Counted from the stretch's first letter, positions 26,588-35,606 are shown. The stretch is DNA of 64,000 nucleotides from Terrimesophilobacter bigeumensis (GCF_039537265.1 NZ_BAABAE010000003.1:372001-436000); one strand, 5' to 3'. The notes: a model not told the origin generated them from the letters alone. Program-made: numbers and translations.

Positions 26588-27409
26588 ATGCGCCCCCTGC
26601 AGCAGCAGATCATCCGCGACCTGAACGTGTCGGCGACGATCGACCCGCGCGAGGAGATCGAAGCGCGGGTCGGGTTCCTCGTCGACTACGCGAAGGCCAC
26701 CCACGCGAAGGGCTTCGTGCTCGGCATCAGCGGCGGGCAGGACTCCTCGCTCGCCGGCCGCCTTTGCCAGCTTGCGGTCGAGCGGCTCGCGGCCGACGGC
26801 ATCCCCGCGGAATTCATCGCGGTGCGCCTGCCCTACGCGATTCAGCGCGACGAAGATGACGCCCAGCTCGCGCTGCGGTTCATCCAGCCGCAGCGCACGG
26901 TCGACTTCAACATCCAGCGCGCGGTCGACGGCTTCGAGGCCGAATACCTGGACGCGATCGGCGATGAGATGACCGACTTCACGAAGGGCAACGTCAAGGC
27001 TCGCGCGCGGATGATCGCCCAGTACGCGATCGCCGGGCAGCGCTCCCTGCTCGTCGTCGGCACCGATCACGCGGCGGAGGCGGTCACCGGTTTCTACACC
27101 AAGTTCGGTGACGGCGCCGCCGACCTCCTCCCGCTCAGCGGTCTCACCAAACGGCAGGGCCGAGCCCTGCTCGAAGAGCTCGGCGCACCGGAACGTCTCT
27201 ACCTGAAGGAACCCACCGCCGACCTGCTCGACGACACCCCCGGCCAGAGCGACGAGGCGAACCTGGGCCTCAGCTATCAGCAGATCGACGACTACCTCGA
27301 GGGGGCGGATGTCCCTCCCGCCGTCGCCGAGACGATCGAGGCGAAGTACGTCGCGACGCGCCACAAACGCAACCTGCCGGTCTCGCGTTTCGACGACTGG
27401 TGGCGCTGA
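26588..27409 (+). CDS. nadE: Ammonia-dependent NAD(+) synthetase
   Basis: 273 residues, ATG 26588, 9 bp after the second gluconokinase. The PP-loop is GFVLGISGGQDSSLAGRLCQ (about 42-61). FTKGNVKARARMIAQYAIAG (about 137), VVGTDHAAEAVTGFYTKFGD (about 160) and the C-terminal KRNLPVSRFDDWW are typical of the short, NH3-dependent NadE. It amidates deamido-NAD in the last step of NAD synthesis. It lacks the N-terminal glutaminase domain. Closeness to an ammonia-releasing catabolic unit is suggestive but may be chance. Confidence 0.96.
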   Translation: MRPLQQQIIRDLNVSATIDPREEIEARVGFLVDYAKATHAKGFVLGISGGQDSSLAGRLCQLAVERLAADGIPAEFIAVRLPYAIQRDEDDAQLALRFIQPQRTVDFNIQRAVDGFEAEYLDAIGDEMTDFTKGNVKARARMIAQYAIAGQRSLLVVGTDHAAEAVTGFYTKFGDGAADLLPLSGLTKRQGRALLEELGAPERLYLKEPTADLLDDTPGQSDEANLGLSYQQIDDYLEGADVPPAVAETIEAKYVATRHKRNLPVSRFDDWWR

Positions 27410-27681
27410 GCGCACCCGACGTCGGACTTACGGGCGCACTCGGCTGCGCGCATCCGACCCCCGCGCATTCGACGTGCGCGCGCATGCGCTAAACTCGGGG
27501 ATTGAACTTCGGCGAGGGATCGCTGGGGCCAGGCCGTTCCAGGACGGTCGGGCGCAGCATCCGTAATCGACGCGGTGAGCAGGCAGGGTCTTCACAGGCC
27601 GCACAGTCTTTCCTCACGCGCAGGCGTTCGAGTTGACCACCACGAGACACGCGGGCCAGACAGCCTGCGAAGGAGACAGAC

Positions 27682-28401
27682 ATGACTGACAAGAAGGTCA
27701 GCACGGGCAAGAAGTCCGACGCCGACAAGAAGGCCCAGGCCGACAACCACATCAAGGCCGAGCTGCGCGAGAACTTCGGCAAGGGCTTCGCCCGCCGCCT
27801 GCGCGCCGAGGGCCGCATCCCCGCCGTCATCTACGGCCACGGCACCGCGCCGCAGCACGTGAGCCTGCCGGGCCATGAGGTCGGCCTGCTCCTGCGCAAG
27901 GCGAACGCCATCCTCGACCTCGATGTCGCGGGCAAGAAGCAGCTGGCCCTCGTCAAGGATGTGCAGAAGGACCCGGTGCGCCAGATCATCGAGCACCTCG
28001 ACCTCGTCATCGTCAAGAAGGGCGAGAAGGTTCACGTCGAGGTCCCGATTCACCTCGAGGGCGAGTCGTTCAGCGGCACCATCGCCATGCTCGAGGTCAA
28101 CACGATCCGCCTCGAGGCCGACGCCACGAGCATCCCCGAGCGCATCGTCATCGACATCGAGGGCGCCGAGGAGGGCACCAAGATTCACGCTTCGGAAGCC
28201 ACGCTGCCGGAGGGCTCGAGCCTGCTCGACGACCCCGAGCTCCTGCTCGTGAACGTCATCGTTCCGGCTGCGGTGAGCCTGGGCGAGCCCGCAGAGGGCG
28301 AAGAGGCCGAGGGCGAGGCTGCGGAGGGCGCCGAGGGCGAGGCTGGCGCGGAGGCCGAGTCGGCATCCGGCGAAGCACCCGCCGAGGCTGCTGCCGAGTA
28401 G
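27682..28401 (+). CDS. rplY: 50S ribosomal protein L25 / general stress protein Ctc
   Basis: 239 residues with GGAGA upstream. The N-terminal L25 domain (about 25-115) includes GKGFARRLRAEGRIPAVIYG and QKDPVRQIIEHLDLVIVKKG. A beta-rich CTC domain follows (about 120-205). The C-terminal tail (about 205-239) is a run of acidic and alanine residues, common in actinobacterial L25. It binds 5S rRNA in the large subunit. pth follows after 9 bp. The 272 bp before the gene contain no other gene that I can support. Confidence 0.97.
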   Translation: MTDKKVSTGKKSDADKKAQADNHIKAELRENFGKGFARRLRAEGRIPAVIYGHGTAPQHVSLPGHEVGLLLRKANAILDLDVAGKKQLALVKDVQKDPVRQIIEHLDLVIVKKGEKVHVEVPIHLEGESFSGTIAMLEVNTIRLEADATSIPERIVIDIEGAEEGTKIHASEATLPEGSSLLDDPELLLVNVIVPAAVSLGEPAEGEEAEGEAAEGAEGEAGAEAESASGEAPAEAAAE

Positions 28402-28410
28402 CCTGCTCGC

Positions 28411-29004
28411 ATGACCACCGATTCGTGGCTCGTGGTCGGGCTCGGAAACCCCGGGCCCGGCTACGCCGCGAATCGTCACAACGTCGGCGAGATGGTCGTC
28501 GCCGAACTGGGCACCCGGATGTCGGCGAAGTTCAAGCGACACCGCGCGAACGCGATGGCGGCTGAGGTGCGCGCCGGCATGGGCGGACCGAAGCTCATCC
28601 TCGCCGGGACGAACACCTACATGAACCTCTCCGGCGCGCCGGTCGCGAACCTGCTCAAGTTCTACAAGCTTCCGCCGGAGCGCCTGATCGTCGTCCACGA
28701 CGAGCTCGACATCCCGTTCGACACGGTGCGTCTCAAGTTCGGCGGCGGCCACGGCGGGCACAACGGCATCCGGGACATCGTGTCGGCGGTCGGCACGGGC
28801 GACTTCATCCGTGTGCGCGTCGGCATCGGGCGACCGCCCGGGCGGCAGGATGCGGCCGACTTCGTGCTCAAGGACTTCTCCTCGACCGAGCGCGCATCGC
28901 TGCCGTCGCTGATTTCGGATGCCGCGGATGCCGTCGAGGTGATCGCCGTCGACGGGCTCACCGCGGCCCAGCAGCGCTTCCACTCGCCTGATCCCGCGTC
29001 TTGA
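28411..29004 (+). CDS. pth: Peptidyl-tRNA hydrolase
   Basis: 197 residues. VVGLGNPGPGYAANRHNVGE (about 7-26) contains the conserved asparagine and catalytic histidine. GTNTYMNLSGAPV (about 69), VVHDELDIPFDTVRLKFGGGHGGHNGIRD (about 92) and RVGIGRPPG complete the Pth signature. It releases stalled peptidyl-tRNAs. It is in an operon with rplY; mfd follows 290 bp later, an interval filled by repeats. Confidence 0.97.
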   Translation: MTTDSWLVVGLGNPGPGYAANRHNVGEMVVAELGTRMSAKFKRHRANAMAAEVRAGMGGPKLILAGTNTYMNLSGAPVANLLKFYKLPPERLIVVHDELDIPFDTVRLKFGGGHGGHNGIRDIVSAVGTGDFIRVRVGIGRPPGRQDAADFVLKDFSSTERASLPSLISDAADAVEVIAVDGLTAAQQRFHSPDPAS

Positions 29005-29055
29005 CCTGACCGCGTCCTGGCCTGGCCTGGCCGCGTCCTGACCTGACCTGGCCGC
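29003..29055 (+). repeat. Short tandem repeats after pth
   Basis: A low-complexity tract of CCTGACCTGA and CCTGGCCTGG units, with GCGTCCTG spacers, directly follows the pth stop. It looks like slippage-prone sequence. The remainder up to 29294 holds the hairpin at 29121-29184 and no supported gene. Confidence 0.6.
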
Positions 29056-29120
29056 TTTCTGGAGTGGCCCGTGCCCGAGGGCACCGCTCCCCGGTCCGCG
29101 CCCGGGGCTCGGCGCCCGTC

Positions 29121-29184
29121 GATGCGGAGTTTTGTCAACGATGCGCCGGCTGTAGCGTGCGCATCGTTGACAAACCTCCGCATC
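29121..29184. repeat. 25-bp-arm intergenic palindrome between pth and mfd
   Basis: Arms 29121-29145 and 29160-29184 pair with one mismatch around a 14-nt loop. The core contains TTGTCAACGATGCG. The sequence is unrelated to the GTTGACTCGGG hairpins, but arm and loop length are the same. There is no T-run. Confidence 0.8.
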
Positions 29185-29294
29185 GATCCTGTGTCCGGAC
29201 GCCTCCGCTCCCCGAGGGTCCGATGGCTCGCTGGCTGAGCAGCGGGCAACGCTCGACCAACGCACGCCCAGCCGGCGGTTACTAGACTTGTCCG

Positions 29295-32200
29295 GTGATA
29301 CTCGAGGGCTTAAGTGCCAGGCTTCTGCACGCCCGCACGTTCTCCGAGGCCGCGCGAAACGCCCGCAACAGCACTGACTTCTCCCTCGTCGACGGCCTGC
29401 GCGCCCCACTGCTCGCCACTCTCCTCGATGCCCGGACCGGCCCGCAGGCGCTCTTCGCGATCGTCGCCACCGGTCGCGACTCCGAATCCCTGCGCGATGC
29501 CCTCGCCGCGGTCGTCCCGGATGCCGAGATCCTCGAGTTCCCCGCCTGGGAGACGCTCCCGCACGAGCGCCTGAGCCCGAGCGCGGAGACGGTCGGCAAG
29601 CGCATCCGGGCTCTGCGGCGGCTGCAGGAGTGGCAGGCGGAACAGGCACAGGATGTCGGATCCGCGCAGGGCGCAGCGTCGCCCGGCGACCCGACTCGCG
29701 TGAGCCCTGGGCATCCGATCATCGTGGTGGCGAGCGTGCGCGCCGCACTGCAGCCGCTTGCCCCCGGCCTCGCCGCGCTCGAGCCGATCACGCTCACGGT
29801 CGGCGGCCGCGGTTACAACCTGGCCGAACTCTCCGAGCAGCTGGTCGCCCTTGCCTACACCCGCGTCGACATGGTGACCCGGCGCGGCGAGTTCGCGGTG
29901 CGCGGCGGCATCCTCGACGTGTTCGCTCCGACCGACGAGCATCCGGCGCGGGCCGATTTCTTCGGCGACGAGCTCGAGCAACTGCGGCCGTTCTCGGTCG
30001 CCGACCAGCGTTCGCTCGAGGAAGAACTCGTCTCGGTCGAGCTGCAGCCGAGCCGCGAACTGCTGCTCACGGATGCGGTGCGCCAGCGGGCGGGCGAGAT
30101 GCAGCACGAGTTCCCGAGTCTCAGCACCCTGCTCGCGAAAATCGCCGAGGGCATCCCGGTCGACGGCATGGAGTCGCTCGCGCCGGCGCTCGTCGACCGG
30201 CTCGTGCCGGTGACCGATTACCTGCCCCCGGATGCCGCGGTCGCCGTGATCTCGCCCGAGCGCGTCGCGAGTCGCGCGGTGAGCCTGGGGGAGACGAACC
30301 GCGAGTTCCTGGCGGCGGCGTGGAATGCGGCGACGGCGGGGGCGGAGGCGCCCATCGACCTCGACGCCGGGGACTTCCTGTCGATGAGTGAATTGCGCGA
30401 GCGAGCCGGCGGGTGCACCTGGTGGACGCTGAGCAGTTTCGACAGCGGGGTCTCGACCGGCTCGACCGGAGAAGTAATGTTGGGCTCGACCGGAGACGGC
30501 CATACTTCTCAGACCGAGCCCGTCGAGACTCCCGATCCGCATACCTCTCGGATCGAGCCCGTCGAGATCCCCGAACCGCTCACCGTCGACGACCATTACC
30601 TCCGCATCGAGGCCGCTCCCGCCCCCAACTTCGCCGGCAACCCCGACGGCGCCATCGAGCACATCGCCACCCTCCTCAAGGACGACTGGACCGTCGTCAT
30701 CACCGCCCAGGGCGCCGGCCTCGTCGAGCGCGCGGCATCCGTGCTCGCCGAGCACAACCTCGCCGGCCGCATCGTCGACGCCTTCCCCGAGGATGCCGAA
30801 CCCGGCGTCGCCTACCTGCTCAAGGCATCCGTGGAGGCCGGCTTCGAACTGGCCGAGACGAAGCTCGCCCTGTTCAGCGAGTCCGAGTTCTACGGTCGCT
30901 CCGCCGGCTACGACTCGCGCCAGGTGAAGAAGCTCGCGAGCCGGCGCCGCAACGTCGTCGACCCGCTGCAACTGAAGACCGGGGACTTCGTCGTGCACCA
31001 GACGCACGGCATCGGCAGGTTCGTCGAGCTCGTGCAGCGCGAGGTGAGCACGGGAGGCCGGAATCCCGTCAAGAACTCCCGCGAGTACCTGCTCATCGAG
31101 TACGCCCCGAGCAAGCGCGGCTACCCGGGCGACAAGCTCTACGTGCCGACCGACCAGCTCGACCTGCTCACCCGCTACGTCGGCGGGGAGGCGCCCGCGC
31201 TCAGCAAGATGGGCGGCAGCGACTGGTCGGCGGCCAAGGGCAGGGCGCGCCGCGCGGTGCGGGACATCGCGGTCGAGCTCGTCAAGCTCTACAGCGCCCG
31301 GATGGCGAGCCGCGGTCACGCGTTCGGTCCCGACACGCCCTGGCAGCGCGAGCTCGAGGAGGCGTTCCCGTTCGTCGAGACGCCCGACCAGCTGACGACG
31401 ATCGACGAGGTCAAGGCGGATATGGAGCGCGCCATCCCCATGGATCGCCTCCTCTCCGGTGATGTCGGTTACGGCAAGACCGAGGTCGCGGTGCGCGCGG
31501 CGTTCAAGGCGATCCAGGACGGCAAGCAGGTCGCCATGCTCGTGCCGACGACCCTGCTCGTGCGCCAGCACCTGGAGACCTTCTCCGAGCGGTTCGCCGG
31601 CTTCCCCATCCACCTGCGCGCGCTCAGCCGGTTCCAGACCGACAAGGAGGCGAAGGAGACGATCGCGGGGCTCGCGGATGGCACGGTCGACCTCGTGATC
31701 GGAACGCACCGCCTGCTCACCAACGACATCCGGTTCAAGGATCTGGGCCTCGCCATCATCGACGAGGAGCAGCGTTTCGGCGTGGAGCACAAGGATGCGC
31801 TCAAGAAGCTCAAGACGAACGTCGACGTACTCGCGATGAGCGCGACGCCCATCCCGCGCACGCTCGAGATGGCGGTGACCGGCATCCGCGAGATGTCGAC
31901 GCTCGCGACGCCGCCGGAGGACCGGCATCCGATTCTCACGTTCGTCGGGCCGTACAGCGACAAGCAGGTGGCGGCCGCGATTCGGCGCGAGCTGCTGCGC
32001 GAGGGGCAGGTGTTCTTCGTGCACAATCGGGTCAAGAGCATCAACCGGGTCGCGTCGCAGCTCGCCGAGCTCGTGCCGGAGGCGCGCATCGCGGTCGCCC
32101 ACGGGCAACTGCCGGAGGGCGTGCTCGAGCAGGTCATGGTCGACTTCTGGGAGCGTAAGTTCGACGTGCTCGTGTCGACGACGATCATCGAGACCGGCAT

Positions 32201-33026
32201 CGACATCACGAACGCGAACACGCTCATCATCGACCGTGCTGACAAGTACGGGCTGAGCCAGCTGCACCAGATCCGCGGGCGGGTGGGGCGCGGGCGCGAG
32301 CGCGCGTACGCGTACTTCCTGTACGACGAGAACAAGCCGCTCAGCGAGACCGCCCACGACCGGCTCGCGACGATCGCGGCGAACAACGAGCTCGGCGGCG
32401 GCATGCAGATCGCGCTGAAGGATCTCGAGATCCGGGGTGCGGGAAACCTGCTCGGCGGGGAGCAGTCCGGGCACATCGCCGGCGTCGGCTTCGACCTGTA
32501 CCTGCGGATGATCGGCGAGGCCGTGAACGACTTCCGCGGCGAGGTCGCCGAAGGGCAGACCGAGCTGCGGCTCGAGCTGCCGGTGGATGCGCACATCCCC
32601 GAAGAGTATGTCGAGAGCGAGCGGCTGCGGCTCGAGGCCTACCAGAAGCTGTCGGCGGCGAGCGGGCCGGCATCCACCCCGGATGCGCTGGATGCGGTGC
32701 TCGAGGAACTGACCGACCGCTACGGCCCACCGCCCGAGCAGGTGCAGAACCTGATCGCCGTGTCGCGGCTCAGGCGGATGGCGCAGAAGGCCGGGCTCTC
32801 CGAGCTCGTGAACGCGGCCGGCAAGGTGCGCATCGTCGGAGCTGAGCTGCCGGACTCGATCCAGGCGCGACTGCAGCGGATGTACCCGGGATCGCGCTAC
32901 CTCTCGGCGACCCGCACGGTCATGCTGCCGCTGCCCGAGTTCCCGGATGACGCGGCGCTCATCGAGTGGGCGGCGACGCTGCTCGGGGCGATCTACCCTG
33001 CTACCGCGCCTTCGCCGCTTGAGTAG
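29295..33026 (+). CDS. mfd: Transcription-repair coupling factor Mfd
   Basis: 1243 residues, GTG start at 29295, slightly longer than usual for the family. An N-terminal UvrB-like region includes LEFPAWETLPHERLSPSAET (about 79). The RNA-polymerase-interacting domain starts near GDFVVHQTHGIGRFV (about 563) with LLIEYAPSKRGYPGDKLYVP. The RecG-like translocase has PMDRLLSGDVGYGKTEVAVR (Walker A, about 715), IIDEEQRFGV (DEEQ box, about 823), LAMSATPIPRTLEMA, and GRVGRGRERAYAYFLY (motif VI, about 996). It displaces stalled RNA polymerase and recruits UvrA. Residues about 384-426 are an extra linker encoded by a palindromic repeat. mazG, which I expect close by in actinobacteria, is 27.7 kb downstream. 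Confidence 0.97.
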   Translation: MILEGLSARLLHARTFSEAARNARNSTDFSLVDGLRAPLLATLLDARTGPQALFAIVATGRDSESLRDALAAVVPDAEILEFPAWETLPHERLSPSAETVGKRIRALRRLQEWQAEQAQDVGSAQGAASPGDPTRVSPGHPIIVVASVRAALQPLAPGLAALEPITLTVGGRGYNLAELSEQLVALAYTRVDMVTRRGEFAVRGGILDVFAPTDEHPARADFFGDELEQLRPFSVADQRSLEEELVSVELQPSRELLLTDAVRQRAGEMQHEFPSLSTLLAKIAEGIPVDGMESLAPALVDRLVPVTDYLPPDAAVAVISPERVASRAVSLGETNREFLAAAWNAATAGAEAPIDLDAGDFLSMSELRERAGGCTWWTLSSFDSGVSTGSTGEVMLGSTGDGHTSQTEPVETPDPHTSRIEPVEIPEPLTVDDHYLRIEAAPAPNFAGNPDGAIEHIATLLKDDWTVVITAQGAGLVERAASVLAEHNLAGRIVDAFPEDAEPGVAYLLKASVEAGFELAETKLALFSESEFYGRSAGYDSRQVKKLASRRRNVVDPLQLKTGDFVVHQTHGIGRFVELVQREVSTGGRNPVKNSREYLLIEYAPSKRGYPGDKLYVPTDQLDLLTRYVGGEAPALSKMGGSDWSAAKGRARRAVRDIAVELVKLYSARMASRGHAFGPDTPWQRELEEAFPFVETPDQLTTIDEVKADMERAIPMDRLLSGDVGYGKTEVAVRAAFKAIQDGKQVAMLVPTTLLVRQHLETFSERFAGFPIHLRALSRFQTDKEAKETIAGLADGTVDLVIGTHRLLTNDIRFKDLGLAIIDEEQRFGVEHKDALKKLKTNVDVLAMSATPIPRTLEMAVTGIREMSTLATPPEDRHPILTFVGPYSDKQVAAAIRRELLREGQVFFVHNRVKSINRVASQLAELVPEARIAVAHGQLPEGVLEQVMVDFWERKFDVLVSTTIIETGIDITNANTLIIDRADKYGLSQLHQIRGRVGRGRERAYAYFLYDENKPLSETAHDRLATIAANNELGGGMQIALKDLEIRGAGNLLGGEQSGHIAGVGFDLYLRMIGEAVNDFRGEVAEGQTELRLELPVDAHIPEEYVESERLRLEAYQKLSAASGPASTPDALDAVLEELTDRYGPPPEQVQNLIAVSRLRRMAQKAGLSELVNAAGKVRIVGAELPDSIQARLQRMYPGSRYLSATRTVMLPLPEFPDDAALIEWAATLLGAIYPATAPSPLE
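30447..30533. repeat. Palindromic repeat inserted in frame inside mfd
   Basis: The left arm, GGGGTCTCGACCGGCTCGAC on to AGAAGTA (30447-30476), pairs imperfectly with a right arm from TACTTCTC to GTCGAGACTCCC (30503-30533). A further GTCGAGATCCCC copy follows near 30561. Such TCTCGAC-GGCTCGACC sequences normally occur between genes in this group. Here the segment is translated as a Ser/Thr/Gly/Pro-rich linker. Confidence 0.7.
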
Positions 33027-33059
33027 CGTCCCGTCACTTCCACCACACCTACACCCTGA

Positions 33060-33129
33060 GGTCATGACGCGGTTTGTGTCTCATGACGGCGAATTTTCTG
33101 CGTCATGAGACACAAACCGCGTCATGACC
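33060..33129. repeat. Perfect 29-bp-arm palindrome after mfd
   Basis: Arms 33060-33088 and 33101-33129 are perfectly complementary over 29 bp around a 12-nt loop. The centre of each arm reads CGGTTTGTGTCTCATGACG. It starts 33 bp after the mfd stop and may end the mfd transcript, although no T-run follows. Confidence 0.85.
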
Positions 33130-33141
33130 GAGCGATCCGCT

Positions 33142-33229
33142 GGTTGAGTAGTCGCCGCAGGCGACGTATCGAAACCCGCCGTCGCGACACCTCGATTTCG
33201 ATACGCCCGCTCCGCGGGCTACTCAATCG
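33142..33229. repeat. Paired GTTGAGTAG/GTATCGAAA palindromic (REP-like) units
   Basis: The left unit (33142-33175) is GGTTGAGTAG, a GTCGCC/GGCGAC mini-hairpin, then GTATCGAAAC. The right unit (33195-33229) is its inverse: TTTCGATACG, a CCCGC/GCGGG mini-hairpin, then CTACTCAATC. Together they form a large cruciform. Related units lie at 38203-38238 and 61425-61507. Confidence 0.75.
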
Positions 33230-33278
33230 GCGGTAGCTACTCTGGCCAAGCCGACCTCCGATTCACTACGGTGTCGTC

Positions 33279-33491
33279 ATGGACCCTAACCCACCTGTTC
33301 CCTTCGACTTCGGCATGATCGCCGGGTTCGGCATCGTGTTCTTCGTCATCTGGCTCGTCGTGACGGCACTCATTGTGCTGCTCGCGATCTGGATCCAGTA
33401 CACGATCGTGTGGCGGGCCGTGCGCCGCGGCATGCGCGAGTTCCACTACGGCGGCAAGGACGCGCCGCAGGCGCTCCCGCCCGTCCAGTAG
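33279..33491 (+). CDS. Small single-pass membrane protein, paralogue A
   Basis: 70 residues. A proline-rich start (MDPNPPVPFDF) precedes one long hydrophobic helix (about 13-42) and a basic cytoplasmic tail IVWRAVRRGMREFHYG. The tail motif IxWRAVRRGMREF recurs in the small protein at 40172-40369, so the two are paralogues. The function is unknown. It faces a TetR gene across a strong stem-loop. Confidence 0.75.
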   Translation: MDPNPPVPFDFGMIAGFGIVFFVIWLVVTALIVLLAIWIQYTIVWRAVRRGMREFHYGGKDAPQALPPVQ

Positions 33492-33509
33492 CCTCCCGAC
33501 TTGCGCGGT

Positions 33510-33580
33510 CGGGGGCCCAGATCCTCAGACACGCGACGCTAGGGCCTCTCGCAGTGCGAGACGGAACAGCAGGGCCCCCG
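33510..33580. terminator. Stem-loop between convergent genes
   Basis: CGGGGGCCC (33510-33518) and GGGCCCCCG (33572-33580) are complementary over 9 bp. The 53-nt loop contains a smaller CTCGC/GCGAG hairpin. It lies between the small membrane protein and the convergent TetR gene and may serve both as terminator. Confidence 0.5.
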
Positions 33581-33583
33581 GTG

Positions 33584-34237
33584 TCAGGAGTCGGTGGGGG
33601 AGAGCACGAGCTGCCGCACCGACGCCTCGAGCCAGGTCGTGTAGCGCGCGTGACTCCAGCCGGCCTGGGCCACCAGTTGCTGGTGACCCTCGGCGGAGAT
33701 CACGAACGACAGCACATCGGCCAACCGGTTGCGTGCGGAGTCGGTGGTGATCATGTCGCGCCGGTCGAGTTCTGCGATCGCGGTGCGGCAGTCCTGAAGC
33801 TTCCGCGACAGCAGATCGTCCATCTCGAACTTGGCGAGGGGATCTGAGGCCGCCGCCGCGGTGAACGCCGCCCACAGCGCGCTCGTGCGCGCGTTGGCGT
33901 CGGCGATGAACCTGACCATGGTGCTCAGGAACTCGTCGTTGTCGGCAATCCCGAGGGTGGCGCGCCCCGCCTCGCTGTCGACGATGTTCTCGTGGCTCTC
34001 GTTGCCGGAGAAAGCCTGCTCGAATGCTCCGATCAGCAGTGCGCTCTTCGGGCCGTTGAGCTTCACGGTCTCCACCGAGACGCCGGCGGCGACGGCGATG
34101 TCGCGCAGGGAGGTGCCGGCGAAGCCCGCCTCGGCGAAGCATCCGGCCGCCGCGTCGAGGATGCGCTGCCGGGTGTTCGCCGCCTGCTCCTCTCGAAGCG
34201 GCGAGCGGTAATCGCGAGAGGTTTTCGTCGCTGCCAT
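33584..34237 (-). CDS. TetR family transcriptional regulator
   Basis: 217 residues from ATG 34237 (MAATKTSRDY), with GGGAG upstream; the longer frame adds 14 residues across the operator region. The helix-turn-helix is TRQRILDAAAGCFAEAGFAGTSLRDIAVAAGVSVETV (about 22-58), although the usual Y.HF motif is replaced by LNGPKS. The C-terminal domain is helical. It is divergent from the glycosyltransferase gene, with 64 bp between starts. That space carries TAGT-GAAT-ACTA and CGGTGT/ACACCG inverted elements, probable operators. Confidence 0.9.
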   Translation of the reverse strand: MAATKTSRDYRSPLREEQAANTRQRILDAAAGCFAEAGFAGTSLRDIAVAAGVSVETVKLNGPKSALLIGAFEQAFSGNESHENIVDSEAGRATLGIADNDEFLSTMVRFIADANARTSALWAAFTAAAASDPLAKFEMDDLLSRKLQDCRTAIAELDRRDMITTDSARNRLADVLSFVISAEGHQQLVAQAGWSHARYTTWLEASVRQLVLSPTDS

Positions 34238-34301
34238 ATTGACTCCCTTATCGGTGTAGTGAATACTATCCCGTGACACCGAAGTCTAACAAAGGATCAT
34301 C

Positions 34302-35606
34302 ATGGCATCCATTCTGTTGTGCGCCACCCCCGTGCACGGGCACGTCACGCCGCTGCTCGCGGTCGCCGCCTTCCTCGTCGAGCGCGGCCATCGGGTGCGT
34401 TTTCTCACCGGTTCGCGCTATCGGGAGAAGGTCGAGGCGACCGGCGCCGATTATCTGCCGCTGCCGGCGGAGGCCGACTACGACGGCAGCAACCTGGATG
34501 CCGCCTTCCCCGGGCGGGTCGGCTTGTCCGGGCCGGCCGGCATCCGGTTCGACCTCAGCACGATCTTCCTCAAGCCCGCGCCGGCCCAGTTGCGCGCCGT
34601 CGATGCGGCGATCAGGGCCGAGAAGCCGGATGCTGTGCTGGTCGAGGGCCTCTTCCTCGGCGCAGCGATGCTGGTGGCGCGCCCGCGCGAGACCCGGCCA
34701 CCGGTGGTGATCCTCGGCATCGTGCCGCTGAGCGTCGAGAGCGTCGACACCGCTCCCTACGGCCTCGGCGTGATGCCGAAGCCCGGTGTGATCGGGCGGG
34801 TGCGCAACGCGCTGCTCGCGGTGCTCGCCAAGAGAATCGTGTTCGGCTCCTTGCAGAAGCTGGCGGAGCGCACGGTGCTCGATGCCACGGGATACCCGCT
34901 TCGCACTTTCTTCCTCAACTACCCTGCGCTCGCGGACGCGGTCGTGCAGTTCACGGTGCCGAGCTTCGAATACCCGCGTCGCGACCTGCCGGAGACCGTG
35001 CACTTCGTCGGGCCGGTGTCGCGGAGCGCCACCTCCACGCAGGCGCTGCCCGAATGGTGGGACGAGTTGGACGGCTCCCGTCGGGTGATCCACGTCACCC
35101 AGGGCACCGTCGCCAACATGGACTACGACGAGCTGATCGCCCCGTCGATGGCCGGGTTGGCGGACGAGAACGTGCTCGTCGTGGTGAGCACGGGCGGGCG
35201 GGATGTCGCGACGCTGCCGCATCCGTTGCCGGCGAATGTGCGCGCATCCGAGTACCTGCCCTATGACAAGCTGCTGCCGTTGACGGATGTTCTGGTCACC
35301 AACGGCGGATACGGCGGGGTGCACTACGCGATGGAGTACGGCGTGCCGCTCGTGGCGGCCGGGCTCAGCGAGGACAAGACCGAGGTGACGGCGCGGGTGC
35401 AGTGGTCGGGGGCGGGGATCAACCTGAAGACGAACCATCCGAAGCCCCCGCAGGTGCGCGACGCCGTGCGGCGTGTGCTCGCCGATCCGAGCTATGGGAA
35501 GGTGAGCGCGCGCATCGGTGCCGACATCGTGGCGTCGCCCGGTCTGGCCGGCCTCGAGGAAGTCGTCCTGACGCTGGCGGGGGCCGACGCTGTCGGGAGT
35601 ATTTGA
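34302..35606 (+). CDS. Glycosyltransferase family 1 (UGT/MGT-type)
   Basis: 434 residues. The start ASILLCATPVHGHVTPLLAV is the acceptor-side GHxxP motif of GT-B glycosyltransferases. The C-terminal half has VIHVTQGTVANMD (about 265), PYDKLLPLTDVLVTNGGYGG (about 323), and GVPLVAAGLSEDKTEVTARV, the donor-binding PSPG-like region in which GGYGG stands in for the usual HGG. Related enzymes glycosylate macrolides, sterols or flavonoids using UDP or dTDP sugars. Divergent from a TetR gene, it is probably an inducible detoxification or tailoring enzyme. The substrate is unknown. Confidence 0.9.
   Translation: MASILLCATPVHGHVTPLLAVAAFLVERGHRVRFLTGSRYREKVEATGADYLPLPAEADYDGSNLDAAFPGRVGLSGPAGIRFDLSTIFLKPAPAQLRAVDAAIRAEKPDAVLVEGLFLGAAMLVARPRETRPPVVILGIVPLSVESVDTAPYGLGVMPKPGVIGRVRNALLAVLAKRIVFGSLQKLAERTVLDATGYPLRTFFLNYPALADAVVQFTVPSFEYPRRDLPETVHFVGPVSRSATSTQALPEWWDELDGSRRVIHVTQGTVANMDYDELIAPSMAGLADENVLVVVSTGGRDVATLPHPLPANVRASEYLPYDKLLPLTDVLVTNGGYGGVHYAMEYGVPLVAAGLSEDKTEVTARVQWSGAGINLKTNHPKPPQVRDAVRRVLADPSYGKVSARIGADIVASPGLAGLEEVVLTLAGADAVGSI

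Noticed and set aside
24812..27415. An 867-codon open frame on the minus strand
   Set aside because: It covers manD, gntK and nadE, all of which have complete motifs on the plus strand.
29310..33065. A 1251-codon open frame on the minus strand
   Set aside because: It is the complement of mfd; high third-position GC leaves the opposite frame open. Its translation has no domain sense, while mfd carries all expected motifs.
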